In this document: in pieces, positions 8,896 through 17,195 of the stretch | Layout of the letters: every line of letters begins with the position of its first letter | Numbering within the stretch: the first letter of the stretch is position 1 | Assembly: GCA_014193115.1 (NCBI GenBank) | Contig: BJHQ01000011.1 | Coordinates: forward strand, 62,001-126,000 | Direction of reading: 5' to 3' | Length of the DNA stretch: 64,000 nucleotides | Source of the DNA: Planctomycetota bacterium | GTDB lineage: Bacteria; Planctomycetota; UBA11346 | Translations under genes and position numbers: made by a program | The notes under the pieces: model-generated | Told to the model about the DNA's origin: nothing | Databases searched by the model: none | What the model saw: the letters and a program-made list of their open reading frames with translations, nothing else

Positions 8896-9389
8896 AGCTT
8901 CCGCTCCAGATTGATCAGGTCGATGTGCTTTCCGTGCCAATTCGTCCAGTTCCAACCGCCGCAGCGTCTCCACCCCAGGCGTTCCCAGAACGCCACCGCG
9001 GCGGCGCTGGCAACGACCACATCGAGACGGATAACATCGGCGCCCCGGGCGCGCCAGGCGGCGACGATGCGTTCGGCCAGAGCCCGCCCGATGCCGTGGC
9101 CCTGGAGATCCGGATGGACGGTGAATCGGCTCAAGTACCAGGGCGAGCGGGCTACGGACCACCCAGGATCGTCATGCCAGCCGAAGGTTCCCATGGTCCA
9201 GGTCGCTGCATCCCGCCCGGCCAGGACGGCGACGAAGACCTCTTTGGTCGTGCACTGCTCGGTCACCGACGCCAGGGGCGCCGGCGGCGACCAGTGGTCC
9301 AGGCCCTGGCGCAGCAACGCCTGGCCCGAGGCCGCGAGCAGGTCGTGGGCACGGCGGGCCTCGCCCGGCTCTAGGCGCTGGATGATCAC
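8892..9389 (-). CDS. GNAT-family N-acetyltransferase (165 aa)
   Basis: A complete GNAT domain: N-terminal strand MIIQRLEPGEARRAHDLL, central strands, motif A in YLSRFTVHPDLQGHGIGRAL with QGHGIG for acetyl-CoA, and motif B SAAAVAFWERLGWRRCGGWN. It starts with GTG at 9389, overlapping the stop of the short upstream gene, and its own stop overlaps the next start. It resembles its neighbours only in fold, so the cluster is not a recent simple triplication. The substrate is unknown. Confidence 0.82.
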   Translation of the reverse strand: MIIQRLEPGEARRAHDLLAASGQALLRQGLDHWSPPAPLASVTEQCTTKEVFVAVLAGRDAATWTMGTFGWHDDPGWSVARSPWYLSRFTVHPDLQGHGIGRALAERIVAAWRARGADVIRLDVVVASAAAVAFWERLGWRRCGGWNWTNWHGKHIDLINLERKL

Positions 9390-9565
9390 GGCGCCTCCCA
9401 GGGCCGGGCGCCATCCAGTGTGCGCTGCATCGCCTGCCCCACCGCCTGGGCGGCAGGATCGGGGCTGGCCCGCAGCCGGCCCTTGGCCCAGTCGTTGTTT
9501 TGCAGCAAGGCATGCAGTCGGGGGAGATCGACCGGTTCAAAGCCGAAGCGGTAGAGGATGGTCAT
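9386..9565 (-). CDS. Short GNAT-like N-terminal stub (59 aa)
   Basis: A 59-residue frame (MTILYRFGFEPVDLPRL...) keeps the four-base overlaps on both sides: its ATG overlaps the previous stop and its TGA overlaps the next GTG. Its start resembles that of the downstream acetyltransferase (VTIVYRT) and its helix resembles GNAT alpha-1, but no acetyl-CoA motif is present. It may be the surviving N-terminus of a decayed paralogue that still carries ribosomes along the coupled operon, or a small protein of its own. Confidence 0.5.
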   Translation of the reverse strand: MTILYRFGFEPVDLPRLHALLQNNDWAKGRLRASPDPAAQAVGQAMQRTLDGARPWEAP

Positions 9566-10374
9566 GGCAGACTCCACAGGATGCGCACCTGATCGCTGAC
9601 CGGTGCAAACCCGATCTCGGCATACAGGCGGTTGCTGGTGGGATTGGCGAGGTCGGTGTACAGCGCCAAATACGAGGCTCCTTCCGCCAGTTTCGCCTGG
9701 CACAGGGCGTGGACCACGGCGCCGGCGTAGCCGTGGCGGCGATGCTCGGGCGGGGTGTAGACCCGATTGATGCTCCAGCCGCCGTGGAAGGGCCGCATGG
9801 CGCAGGTCATGGACACGGGCTGTTCGCCATCGATCCAGAACCGGTACTGGGCCAGGGTTGGTTTGAGTTCCTGGTCGGTGGGCGGCGTCCACGGCATGCT
9901 CGCATCGATCTCATGGGAAAAACGGCCCAGCCACGAGCGGATCAGGTCCGGTGCCACCGCGTGTCCATCGAGCGCCGCACCAAGTGCCGGACGCGGCAAT
10001 CGCGGAGGCCCGATCAAACGATGCAGACGCAGGCCCATACGGCTGTGGCTGCGAACGCCGATGGCTTTCTGCTGGGCGGAGACAATGGCCTCTGCCCAGG
10101 CCACCGGGGCATTGATGCCGCCGAAATCGCGCACCAGGCCCGCTACTTCCGCGACCGCTTCGGCATCCGGTTCCCCGGGGCTGGCCAGCATGGCCGGCCA
10201 ACCCGGAGTCCGAGCCAAGACGGCCACAGGCTGGCCATCCCGTTCCAGCACTCCGCGCCACGCCTGCTTCCATTCGGAAATGGCGCTGATCAGAGCGAAA
10301 GGGAGCGGATCAGCGGCGATCCACCCGGCGATGGCGGCGTTGAACGCGGCCGGATCAGGATTGAAACGGATCAT
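9562..10374 (-). CDS. GNAT-family N-acetyltransferase with N-terminal extension (270 aa)
   Basis: The C-terminal half (about 165-270) is a GNAT domain with motif A WSINRVYTPPEHRRHGYAG (RRHGYA loop) and motif B LANPTSNRLYAEIGFAPVSD. The first 150 residues are a second, degenerate acetyltransferase-like half (FALISAISEWKQAWRGVLERD), as in two-domain GNAT proteins. The ATG at 10374 overlaps the stop of the methyltransferase gene. It is the second gene of the operon. The substrate is not evident. Confidence 0.8.
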   Translation of the reverse strand: MIRFNPDPAAFNAAIAGWIAADPLPFALISAISEWKQAWRGVLERDGQPVAVLARTPGWPAMLASPGEPDAEAVAEVAGLVRDFGGINAPVAWAEAIVSAQQKAIGVRSHSRMGLRLHRLIGPPRLPRPALGAALDGHAVAPDLIRSWLGRFSHEIDASMPWTPPTDQELKPTLAQYRFWIDGEQPVSMTCAMRPFHGGWSINRVYTPPEHRRHGYAGAVVHALCQAKLAEGASYLALYTDLANPTSNRLYAEIGFAPVSDQVRILWSLP

Positions 10375-11156
10375 GGGGCCTCCGTCGGGTGGATTTTGCG
10401 GGCGATGAACAGCAACCGGTAGCTATCCCGTTGCAGCAGCTTGCCCGCCAGGCCATCGGTCCAGCGCTCGATCACCAGACCCGCATCGCGGCACATCGCG
10501 GTGAACTCCGGCGGGGTGAACAACCGGACGAAAAACGACGCGACCCGGCGTTCGCCGGCGACGATGGTGGTGCGCCGGGTCTGCACCCGACCGGCCACCG
10601 GATCGAAGGTGCTCTGATCGATCATCAGATCATCTTCGACCTGGTAGCAGGACGTGGATTGCCAGCGCTGGAGCAGTCCACCGAGGTGCATGGTCTCGAT
10701 CACCAACCGGCCGCCCGGCACCAAGGCCTTGGCGAAACGCCGGATGATGTCGACGCAGGTGGCGTCGTCATGATAGCCGAACGAGGTGTACACATTGATG
10801 ATCAGGTCAAAGCGCTCCACCGCATCCAACGAAGTCATGTCACCCTGGACGTATTCCGGCGGAGTGGCCAGCCCGGCGGCGTCGGCCCGGGCGCGATCGA
10901 GGAATCCCGGCGTCAGATCCACACCGGTGACCTGGTGACCCCGCGCCGCCAGACGGTTGGCGTGCCGGCCGAATCCGGTGGGCAGGTCGAGGATGCGCAA
11001 CGGGCCGGTCGGCTGAAGGATCTCCAGCAGTTGGCTGATTTCGCGCTCGCTGCGCTCGGCGGTCAGGCTCGGTCCATAAAACCGCAGGTAGAGCGTCGGA
11101 TCGAAAATGGTCGCGGTGTCAAAGGTCGAGGATGTTTTGGCGGATGCATGGGTCAT
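10371..11156 (-). CDS. Class I SAM-dependent methyltransferase (261 aa)
   Basis: A Rossmann-type methyltransferase with motif I LRILDLPTGFGRHANRLA, the acidic ribose-binding residue in VTGVDLTPGFLDRAR, post-motif QGDMTSLD, and FDLIINVYTSFGYHDD at the substrate loop. A C-terminal beta-domain follows (TRRTTIVAGERRVASFF). The family covers many small-molecule methyltransferases. It is the first gene of a minus-strand operon with three full acetyltransferases and a DinB-PhzF fusion, all linked by four-base overlaps. A strong hairpin lies about 20 bases upstream of the ATG. The substrate is unknown. Confidence 0.82.
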   Translation of the reverse strand: MTHASAKTSSTFDTATIFDPTLYLRFYGPSLTAERSEREISQLLEILQPTGPLRILDLPTGFGRHANRLAARGHQVTGVDLTPGFLDRARADAAGLATPPEYVQGDMTSLDAVERFDLIINVYTSFGYHDDATCVDIIRRFAKALVPGGRLVIETMHLGGLLQRWQSTSCYQVEDDLMIDQSTFDPVAGRVQTRRTTIVAGERRVASFFVRLFTPPEFTAMCRDAGLVIERWTDGLAGKLLQRDSYRLLFIARKIHPTEAP

Positions 11157-11176
11157 GGCGGGTTCCGGAAAAGCAG

Positions 11177-11209
11177 CGAGGCCGCCTGCGGGTTGCGCAG
11201 GCGGCCTCG
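11177..11209 (-). promoter_or_regulatory. Leader hairpin before the methyltransferase operon
   Basis: A perfect 14-base-pair stem (CGAGGCCGCCTGCG paired with CGCAGGCGGCCTCG) encloses a five-base loop. On the minus strand it sits about 20 bases before the operon ATG and is followed by only four T residues. It could be a weak terminator/attenuator or a structure controlling ribosome access. It might also be a terminator for sequence further upstream. Confidence 0.55.
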
Positions 11210-11444
11210 GAAGGGGTGGGAATCTGGAGGGATTCAGCCGGGCGGTCTGCGTCGAGATGCGTGAAGCTCCATGCCGATGGCGGCAAGGGCCATGCGGGAG
11301 GTTCGGCGCGGAACTCGGACGAGCCTGACGGCGGGCATGGGCGGCAACTTGGCGAAGTGAGCCCCGCCGACAAGGGGTCCGATGTACGGCTTGACAGCAT
11401 GTTCACCTGACAACCACAATTGATGCCGTGAAAGATGGTACTTC

Positions 11445-12152
11445 GTGACCGACCGCAACCACCGCCAAGCACCTCGGGCCATCATCTTCGACCTGGATGA
11501 CACCTTGACTGATCGGGCTGCATCCATCGCACGGCTCGCAGGCAGATTCCAAGAACGTTTCGGTCAGCGCCTCGCCACGCTAGCGATGGACGATCTGATC
11601 ACGGCGATCAGCACGGCCGATGGTGGCGGCTACCGGCCCCGTGCCGACATGGCCAAGGATCTCGCCGCGACCCTGACCTGGACGGCTCCGGTGGCGCCAC
11701 ACGACATCGTGACGTTTTGGTTGCAGGAGTTCCCTGCCGCAAATGTCCTGCGCCAGGGAGCCCTTTCGACCATCACTGCCCTGGCCGACGCCGGCATCCG
11801 GCTCGGCATCGTCAGCAACGGCAGTACCACCGCCCAATCCAGCAAGATCGCACTGCTCGGATTGCAACCGTGGTTCCAGACCATCGTCATCTCGGAAGCC
11901 TGCGGCTGGCGGAAGCCCGACCCGCGCATCTTTGCCATGGCCTTGAAGGCTTTGGCAACCGAACCGTGCGATACTTGGTTTATCGGCGATCATCCGGCCA
12001 ATGACATCGTCGGGGCCGCTGCTGCCGGCTTGGATGCCATCTGGATCGGCGATCCCGATTCCTGGCCCGGCAACTTGGTTCGACCGGTTCGGATCATCAA
12101 GGAACTTCCAGAACTGTTGGGCTTGATCCCAGGCATCGGCCTGGCAATCTGA
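11445..12152 (+). CDS. HAD-superfamily hydrolase (phosphatase-like)
   Basis: All four HAD motifs are present: nucleophile and acid in IIFDLDDTLTD, Thr/Ser motif II in LGIVSNGST, Lys motif III in GWRKPDPRIF, and the acidic motif IV in WFIGDHPANDIVGA. The cap is the helical C1 type. Length and motif spacing match small-molecule phosphatases of the YjjG/haloacid dehalogenase-like group. A GTG at 11445 is the best start, since a nearby ATG is out of frame; no strong ribosome site is visible. It stands alone between the acetyltransferase operon and a GH43-like gene. The substrate is unknown. Confidence 0.82.
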   Translation: MTDRNHRQAPRAIIFDLDDTLTDRAASIARLAGRFQERFGQRLATLAMDDLITAISTADGGGYRPRADMAKDLAATLTWTAPVAPHDIVTFWLQEFPAANVLRQGALSTITALADAGIRLGIVSNGSTTAQSSKIALLGLQPWFQTIVISEACGWRKPDPRIFAMALKALATEPCDTWFIGDHPANDIVGAAAAGLDAIWIGDPDSWPGNLVRPVRIIKELPELLGLIPGIGLAI

Positions 12153-12255
12153 AGCGATTCGATCCCAGGCGACAGCAAGATTCCCTGAAACCGGTCCCCC
12201 ATCGCCTAGCACATTCCGCCGTCCATCCATCGGCGATTCACATCGAGGAAACACC

Positions 12256-13287
12256 ATGTTCAAACCCGGGAAAATCTGGAACGACCAAGACGGGAAACCG
12301 ATCGAATCCCATCTCGGCGGAGTGCTGTTCGACAACGGCGTCTACTACTGGTACGGCATGAATTTCGACGGCCCGACGATTCCGCCGAAGACCATCCCGA
12401 AACAGGCGTACGCGTGGTTCCTGAACCGCGGCATCACGATCTATTCCTCGCGCGATCTCCTGACCTGGAAATATGAGCGTACGGTTCTGACCGAGGTCAG
12501 CCATAAACCTGGGGAACTGCTGCAACCGCTCAATGGCCTCGTTCGCCCCAAGATCATCAAGAACGATAAGACTGGAAAATTCGTGCTGCTGGCGACGTTG
12601 ACGAGCCCGGATTTCGAGACCTTCAATGACGTGATCGTTGCCGTGAGCGATTCCCCCATCGGTCCGTTTGAGCTGAAAGGAAAACTGGGCTGGCAAGGCG
12701 AGCCGAACCAGACCGGACTCTGGATCCGCGATTGGAAGGACGCCGTCAACGACGCCCCAACGCGGATCCGTGGTTTCGACCTGGGACTGTTCAAGGATGA
12801 CGACGGGAAGGCCTACCTGTTGATCGGTCATCACGCGGTGCTCATGTATGAACTGAGCGACGATTACCTCAGCGTCGTGAGAGTCGAGCGCTTGGAAGGG
12901 GCTCAGGGTGAGTCGCCGGCGGTCTTCAAGGTGGATGGGACCTATTATCAAGTGACTTCACGATTGAGCGGCTGGGCGCCGAACCAGAACCTCTATTTCA
13001 CTGCGGCATCCATTTGGGGACCATGGCAGCCCCGTGGGGCATTTGCCCAAGGCCCCAAGGCCCAGACCACCTTCGATTCCCAGGTGACTTTCGTCCTGCC
13101 GGTGGCGAACAAGCCACGCGCCTTCATCTTCATTGCCGACGTCTTCCACGCGACTTCCGGAACCGACGTAGCCGATCTGCGCAAGGCCGTTCATGTCTGG
13201 TTGCCAATCGAACTGGATCCGTCCGATCAGTCCATGCGGGTGGTTTGGCGAGACCAATGGGATGTATCGGTATTCGCAGGTTCCTGA
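12256..13287 (+). CDS. GH43-like five-bladed beta-propeller glycosidase
   Basis: The start (WNDQDGKPIESHLGGVLFDN, then GVYYWYGMNFDG) matches the first blade of GH43 enzymes, notably the subgroup of exo-beta-1,3-galactanases. Further blades appear as ITIYSSRDLLTWKYE, RPKIIKNDKTGKFVLLATL, DLGLFKDDDGKAYLLIGH, and GESPAVFKVDGTYYQVTSRL with a plausible general-acid Glu. There is no signal peptide, so it would act inside the cell or be anchored otherwise. The gene is visibly less GC-rich than its neighbours and stands alone, which may indicate transfer. Other propeller families of the GH43/GH32/GH117 clan remain possible. Confidence 0.7.
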   Translation: MFKPGKIWNDQDGKPIESHLGGVLFDNGVYYWYGMNFDGPTIPPKTIPKQAYAWFLNRGITIYSSRDLLTWKYERTVLTEVSHKPGELLQPLNGLVRPKIIKNDKTGKFVLLATLTSPDFETFNDVIVAVSDSPIGPFELKGKLGWQGEPNQTGLWIRDWKDAVNDAPTRIRGFDLGLFKDDDGKAYLLIGHHAVLMYELSDDYLSVVRVERLEGAQGESPAVFKVDGTYYQVTSRLSGWAPNQNLYFTAASIWGPWQPRGAFAQGPKAQTTFDSQVTFVLPVANKPRAFIFIADVFHATSGTDVADLRKAVHVWLPIELDPSDQSMRVVWRDQWDVSVFAGS

Positions 13288-13518
13288 TCTCCACGCACAG
13301 CTCGCGAGACGCGCGCCTCAGCTCGACTGACTGAAAAGCGAACGGAATGCTGGGCAAGCGCAGGCTGCGTCGGACCTATTCGACTCACCTTGCGTAGGCG
13401 CGCCTGCCCGGCGGACCGAGCATCGTCTTCTTCCCCTGGTTGCGGGCTTGCCAGCGATGTGCCACGCCTGAGCTGCTCGGTAACGCCGACGCCATCGGCG
13501 GCGTTCTTGAGGTGACCC

Positions 13519-15006
13519 ATGCCGCCCGGCCTCGCATCGCTGCTCACCGCCACCGCCAGCCGCGACCAGGCGGCATACGAGCGCCTGGTGACCACTGCCG
13601 GTCCCTGGCTGGCGGCGCTGGCGGGAAAAGTTGCTGGTCCTGATCTGGCCGCCGATGCGGTGCAGGATGTCCTGGTGGATTGCTGGTTCCACGGCAGCCG
13701 CTTCGCCGTGCGGGCGACCGACCAGGACCCGGCCGGCGATCGTGCCGCTGCGGCGTGGCTGGTGCGGCTGGTGGTCCGGGCCGCCCTCGATCGTCAGCGC
13801 GGCGAACGGCGTCGCCATTCCCGGGAGCAGAACATGGCCCCGACCGAACCAGTCCCGGACGCCACCCAGTCACTCCCGGACCGCTGGCTGATCGCTGAAT
13901 CATTGGATTCCTTGAGCGAAGGCGACCGCACCGCCCTGAGCCTCCATGCCGGCGGCGCCACCGCCGAAGAAATCGGCTCATCGCTGCGCTGCTCGCCGGG
14001 CGCCGCCCGGGTGCGGGTGCATCGCGCCCTGGGGCGCCTGCGGGCGGCCCTGGGCCGGCGGGGAGCGGTGGTCAGCGCGGTGGTCTTGGCTGCGTGGGCC
14101 GAACCGGTCTCTGCGTTTGAAGTTCCCGCCGGCGACCTGCTCCGCTGGTCACGGGCCCCGCAGACCATGACCGCGCCCCCAGTGATCCCCACTCCAACCC
14201 TCGGGAGTCCCCTCATGCCCATCCTCGTCACGTCCGTCCTAGCGGCTACCATCACCGGAGGAACCTGGCTCGCCACCGCTCCTGCCGAGAACCACCCGGC
14301 CACGCCAAACCCAGTGCACGTATTGGCTACGGCAGCCACGCCACCCGGCCCAGCCAATCTCGCTGACGATCTGTTCTACCACCCGATCGATCTCACCGGT
14401 CTCAAGCCGGGCAATGTCACCCTCACCATCCATGAGATCGCTGGATTGATCCAAGCGGCCACCGGCCAACCCACCTTGGTCCAGGCGAAGGATGCCAATG
14501 GCATCGTGCGCGATGGCATGACCTTCGGTTGCTCACCACAAGACCATCGGGTCATGACCATTCTGGATTTCCTCGTCAACAGCGGGGCGAACGGCTATTG
14601 GCGATTGGCGAAAGCTGACCAGGGACTGCACCTGATACCGACTCCGGTGGGACCCCGCCGGGTGACTGAAAAAGAACGGCTGCTGGCGTGGGCGTACCTG
14701 CCATTGGAAATCGACGGTGGCGGCGGCATGACCTTGGCCCAACTCGAAACCGAGTTGACCAGGCAACTCGCTATGCCGGTCCGCCTGGTGCCGCTGGTGC
14801 CGCCCGGCACGGATCCCGCCCAGTTGGAGCGGCCCCTCCTGAGCGGTCGCATCACTGGTCTTTCTGGCCGGCAACTGGTGGGAAAACTGGTCGCTGGGGA
14901 CTATTGGAATGTCGAATACGTCATCCCAGATGATCCTTCCTTCAAAGGTGTTCGCATGTCCTTCACCCCACGTGACGAAGTGGTCACCCCACGATCGTTC
15001 CAATAG
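13519..15006 (+). CDS. ECF-type sigma factor with membrane-anchored C-terminal domain
   Basis: Residues 10-95 resemble sigma region 2 (DQAAYERLVTTAGPWLAALA, then DLAADAVQDVLVDCWF). Residues 125-175 resemble region 4 (LSLHAGGATAEEIGSSLRCS, then RVRVHRALGRLRAAL). Hydrophobic stretches follow near 178-195 and 228-248 (MPILVTSVLAATITGGTWLA). The final 240 residues look extracytoplasmic and contain a secretin-N0/STN-like stretch (DHRVMTILDFLVNSGANGYW). The ATG at 13519 has GAGGTGA just upstream. The layout parallels the other sigma-membrane fusion at 3522-5474, but with a different C-terminal domain. It may be a one-protein envelope-stress sigma; no anti-sigma gene is adjacent. Confidence 0.75.
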   Translation: MPPGLASLLTATASRDQAAYERLVTTAGPWLAALAGKVAGPDLAADAVQDVLVDCWFHGSRFAVRATDQDPAGDRAAAAWLVRLVVRAALDRQRGERRRHSREQNMAPTEPVPDATQSLPDRWLIAESLDSLSEGDRTALSLHAGGATAEEIGSSLRCSPGAARVRVHRALGRLRAALGRRGAVVSAVVLAAWAEPVSAFEVPAGDLLRWSRAPQTMTAPPVIPTPTLGSPLMPILVTSVLAATITGGTWLATAPAENHPATPNPVHVLATAATPPGPANLADDLFYHPIDLTGLKPGNVTLTIHEIAGLIQAATGQPTLVQAKDANGIVRDGMTFGCSPQDHRVMTILDFLVNSGANGYWRLAKADQGLHLIPTPVGPRRVTEKERLLAWAYLPLEIDGGGGMTLAQLETELTRQLAMPVRLVPLVPPGTDPAQLERPLLSGRITGLSGRQLVGKLVAGDYWNVEYVIPDDPSFKGVRMSFTPRDEVVTPRSFQ

Positions 15007-15059
15007 CGGCAGGAGTGAGAGCATGACTGCGTGATTCCTGCGAGCTGATGATTGATCCC

Positions 15060-15215
15060 GATTAGCGCAGTTGGGGAACCGCCAAGACGCCAAAGCGCCA
15101 AGCGGTGGAAGGTTGGAGGAAAATCGTTCCGCACCCGGTTGGTTTTCCAGCCAGCGGCGAACCTCCCCTGTTATTCCTTGGCGTCTTTGCGCCTTGGCGG
15201 TTCATCTGCTTTTTT
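15060..15215. repeat. MITE-like dispersed element with inverted ends (copy 1)
   Basis: The element begins with AACCGCCAAGACGCCAAAG and ends with its near reverse complement (CTTTGCGCCTTGGCGGTT), about 130 bases apart. The interior (TTCCGCACCCGGTTGG, then CCAGCCAGCGGCGAACC) is shared with copies near 47.8 and 56.5 kb. It carries no gene. The surrounding non-coding stretch 15007-15407 shows nothing else recognisable apart from the ABC promoter area at its right end. Confidence 0.7.
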
Positions 15216-15407
15216 TCGAGGTTGATGGGGCGAGAGGCGTGCTGAGCGGGGCAAAGTCAGTGCGATAGTCCTCTCTGGACGTCTTCCGCGGCGAACCAAG
15301 CTGCCGGCCAACCACGACGCACGGCACCCTCCGGGGACGCCGCCCAGGCATGACCGGGGCGGCTCAACCGGAGGGATTCCGTCGTCTCGACCCGCCCGGA
15401 GTCATGC

Positions 15408-16388
15408 ATGGATGGTTTCATCACCGTGTCCGATCTGGCTAAAACCTATTACATTGATGAGCGCTCGCCGGGCATGTGGGGCGCACTGCGCGGCGTGCTG
15501 CACCGACGGCGACGGGCGGTGCCGGCCCTGGCCGGGGTGTCCTTCACTATCGGCGCTGGCGCCATCGTCGGCCTGCTCGGGCCAAACGGCGCGGGAAAAT
15601 CCACGGCGATCAAGATCCTGGCGGGCATCCTGCGGCCTGATGCTGGCACGGTGACGGTGGCCGGGCGGGTCCCGTGGCGCGAGCGGCGCCGGCATGTCGC
15701 CGGCATTGGCGTGGTCTTCGGGCAGAAGTCGCAACTGTGGTGGGATCTGCCCGTGGCGGAGTCGTTCACCATCCTCGGCGCCATTTATCGGGTGGACCAA
15801 GGTGATCTCGCCCGCCGGATTACTGATCTGGCGGCGCTGCTCGACCTCGGCGACCTGATGGCCCGGCCGGTGCGCACCCTCAGCCTGGGTCAGCGCATGC
15901 GCTGCGAACTGGCGGCGGCGCTGCTCCATGCGCCGCCGCTGCTGTTTTTGGATGAGCCCACCATCGGTCTCGACGCCCCGGCCAAGCTGGCGGTGCGCAG
16001 TTTCATCCAGGACCTCAACCGCCGGCACGGCACCACGGTGCTGCTCACCAGCCACGACCTGGACGAGGTCGAGACCCTGTGCCCGCGGGTGCTGGTGATC
16101 GCCGGCGGGCGGATGCTGCTGGATGGCAGCCTGGCCGACCTGCGCCGGCGGGTGGCGCCGGCCAAGCGGGTGACGGTGGATCTTTCGGAATCGGCGGAAC
16201 CGCCGAAACATGACGGCCTGACCGTGGTCGAGGCCACGGCCCGGCGCTGGGTGCTGGAGATCGACCCGCGCCGCCTGCCGACGCCGAAGCTGATGGCGGT
16301 CCTGGCCGAAGCTCCGGTGGTCGACCTGGCCATCGCCGAGGCGCCAATCGAACAGGTGGTGGCCCGGCTGTATGCGGAGGCAGCGTGA
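15408..16388 (+). CDS. ABC-2 type exporter, ATP-binding protein (COG4586-like)
   Basis: A full nucleotide-binding domain: Walker A GLLGPNGAGKSTAIKILAG, Q-loop in VVFGQKSQLWWDLPV, signature LSLGQRMRCELAAALL, Walker B LLFLDEPTIGLD, and H-loop LLTSHDLDEVE. The QKSQLWWDLP stretch and a C-terminal extension of about 80 residues are characteristic of the COG4586 family, which works with two ABC-2 permeases. Those permeases follow immediately; the next one starts within this gene's stop codon (GTGA). The ATG at 15408 lies after an untranslated gap. Its likely role is driving export of an unknown, possibly lipophilic, substrate. Confidence 0.9.
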   Translation: MDGFITVSDLAKTYYIDERSPGMWGALRGVLHRRRRAVPALAGVSFTIGAGAIVGLLGPNGAGKSTAIKILAGILRPDAGTVTVAGRVPWRERRRHVAGIGVVFGQKSQLWWDLPVAESFTILGAIYRVDQGDLARRITDLAALLDLGDLMARPVRTLSLGQRMRCELAAALLHAPPLLFLDEPTIGLDAPAKLAVRSFIQDLNRRHGTTVLLTSHDLDEVETLCPRVLVIAGGRMLLDGSLADLRRRVAPAKRVTVDLSESAEPPKHDGLTVVEATARRWVLEIDPRRLPTPKLMAVLAEAPVVDLAIAEAPIEQVVARLYAEAA

Positions 16389-17194
16389 TCTCGGCCTATT
16401 TCGAGCCCTTCCGGGCCGCGGCGCTGGTCGAAGTACAGTACCGGGCAGCGGCCCTGGCAGGGATCGTCACCCAGTTTGCGTTCGGTTGGATCCGCATGGA
16501 AATCTTCGTCGCGGTGCTGGTCAAGGCGTCGGCTTCGGCCGCGGCGCAGCCGCTGGCGCTGTCGTTGCGCCAGACCACGGATTACATCTGGCTCGGTCAG
16601 GCCTTCCTGATGCTGCTGTTCACCTGGCGGGTGCCGGCCCTGCGCGAGGTGGTGCGCTCGGGCGCCCTCGGGGTCGAATTGCTGCGACCGGTGGATTGCT
16701 ACGGATTCTGGTATGCCCAGAGCCTGGCTCGGGTGCTGGTGCCCTGCGCCCTGCGGGCGGTGCCGATGCTAGCCATCTGCCTGGCCACCGGTCTGCTGCA
16801 TCCCCCGGTTTCCATTGAGGCCGGACTGTGGACAGCAATCTCACTGGCCATGGCCTTTCTGCTTTCCACCGCCCTGGCCATGCTGGTCAGCACTGCTGCC
16901 TTGTGGCTCGTGGCCGGCGACGGAATTGCGGCCCTGGTGCCGGGGTTCCTGTGGTCGCTGTCAGGGGTCATCGTGCCCTTGGCCTTCCTGCCCGATTGGT
17001 TGCGGACGGTGGCCGAAGCTCTGCCCTTCGCCGGGCTGATGGATACGCCCCTGCGCCTCTACGTCGGTGCCATCACCCTGGACCAGGCTGCGGGTCCGCT
17101 GCTTCGCCAGGCGCTGTGGACGGTGGCCTTGATCGCTCTGGGTTGGGCGGCGGTGCAACGCGGCCTGCGCCAGGCCGAAATCGCCGGAGGCTGA
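16385..17194 (+). CDS. ABC-2 family permease (COG4587-like)
   Basis: About six transmembrane helices are visible, including AALAGIVTQFAFGWIRMEIF near the N-terminus, the AISLAMAFLLSTALAMLVST region, and WSLSGVIVPLAFLPDWLRTV, a typical ABC-2 motif area (P-L-x-F-L-P-x-W). A GTG start overlaps the ATPase stop. Together with the next gene it should form the heterodimeric membrane part of the exporter. The substrate is unknown. Confidence 0.85.
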   Translation: MISAYFEPFRAAALVEVQYRAAALAGIVTQFAFGWIRMEIFVAVLVKASASAAAQPLALSLRQTTDYIWLGQAFLMLLFTWRVPALREVVRSGALGVELLRPVDCYGFWYAQSLARVLVPCALRAVPMLAICLATGLLHPPVSIEAGLWTAISLAMAFLLSTALAMLVSTAALWLVAGDGIAALVPGFLWSLSGVIVPLAFLPDWLRTVAEALPFAGLMDTPLRLYVGAITLDQAAGPLLRQALWTVALIALGWAAVQRGLRQAEIAGG

Positions 17195-17195
17195 C

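Noticed and set aside
8476..9162. Longer start for the first GNAT gene
   Set aside because: The extra 89 residues overlap the neighbouring gene in another frame; the GTG at 8895 couples with the upstream stop.
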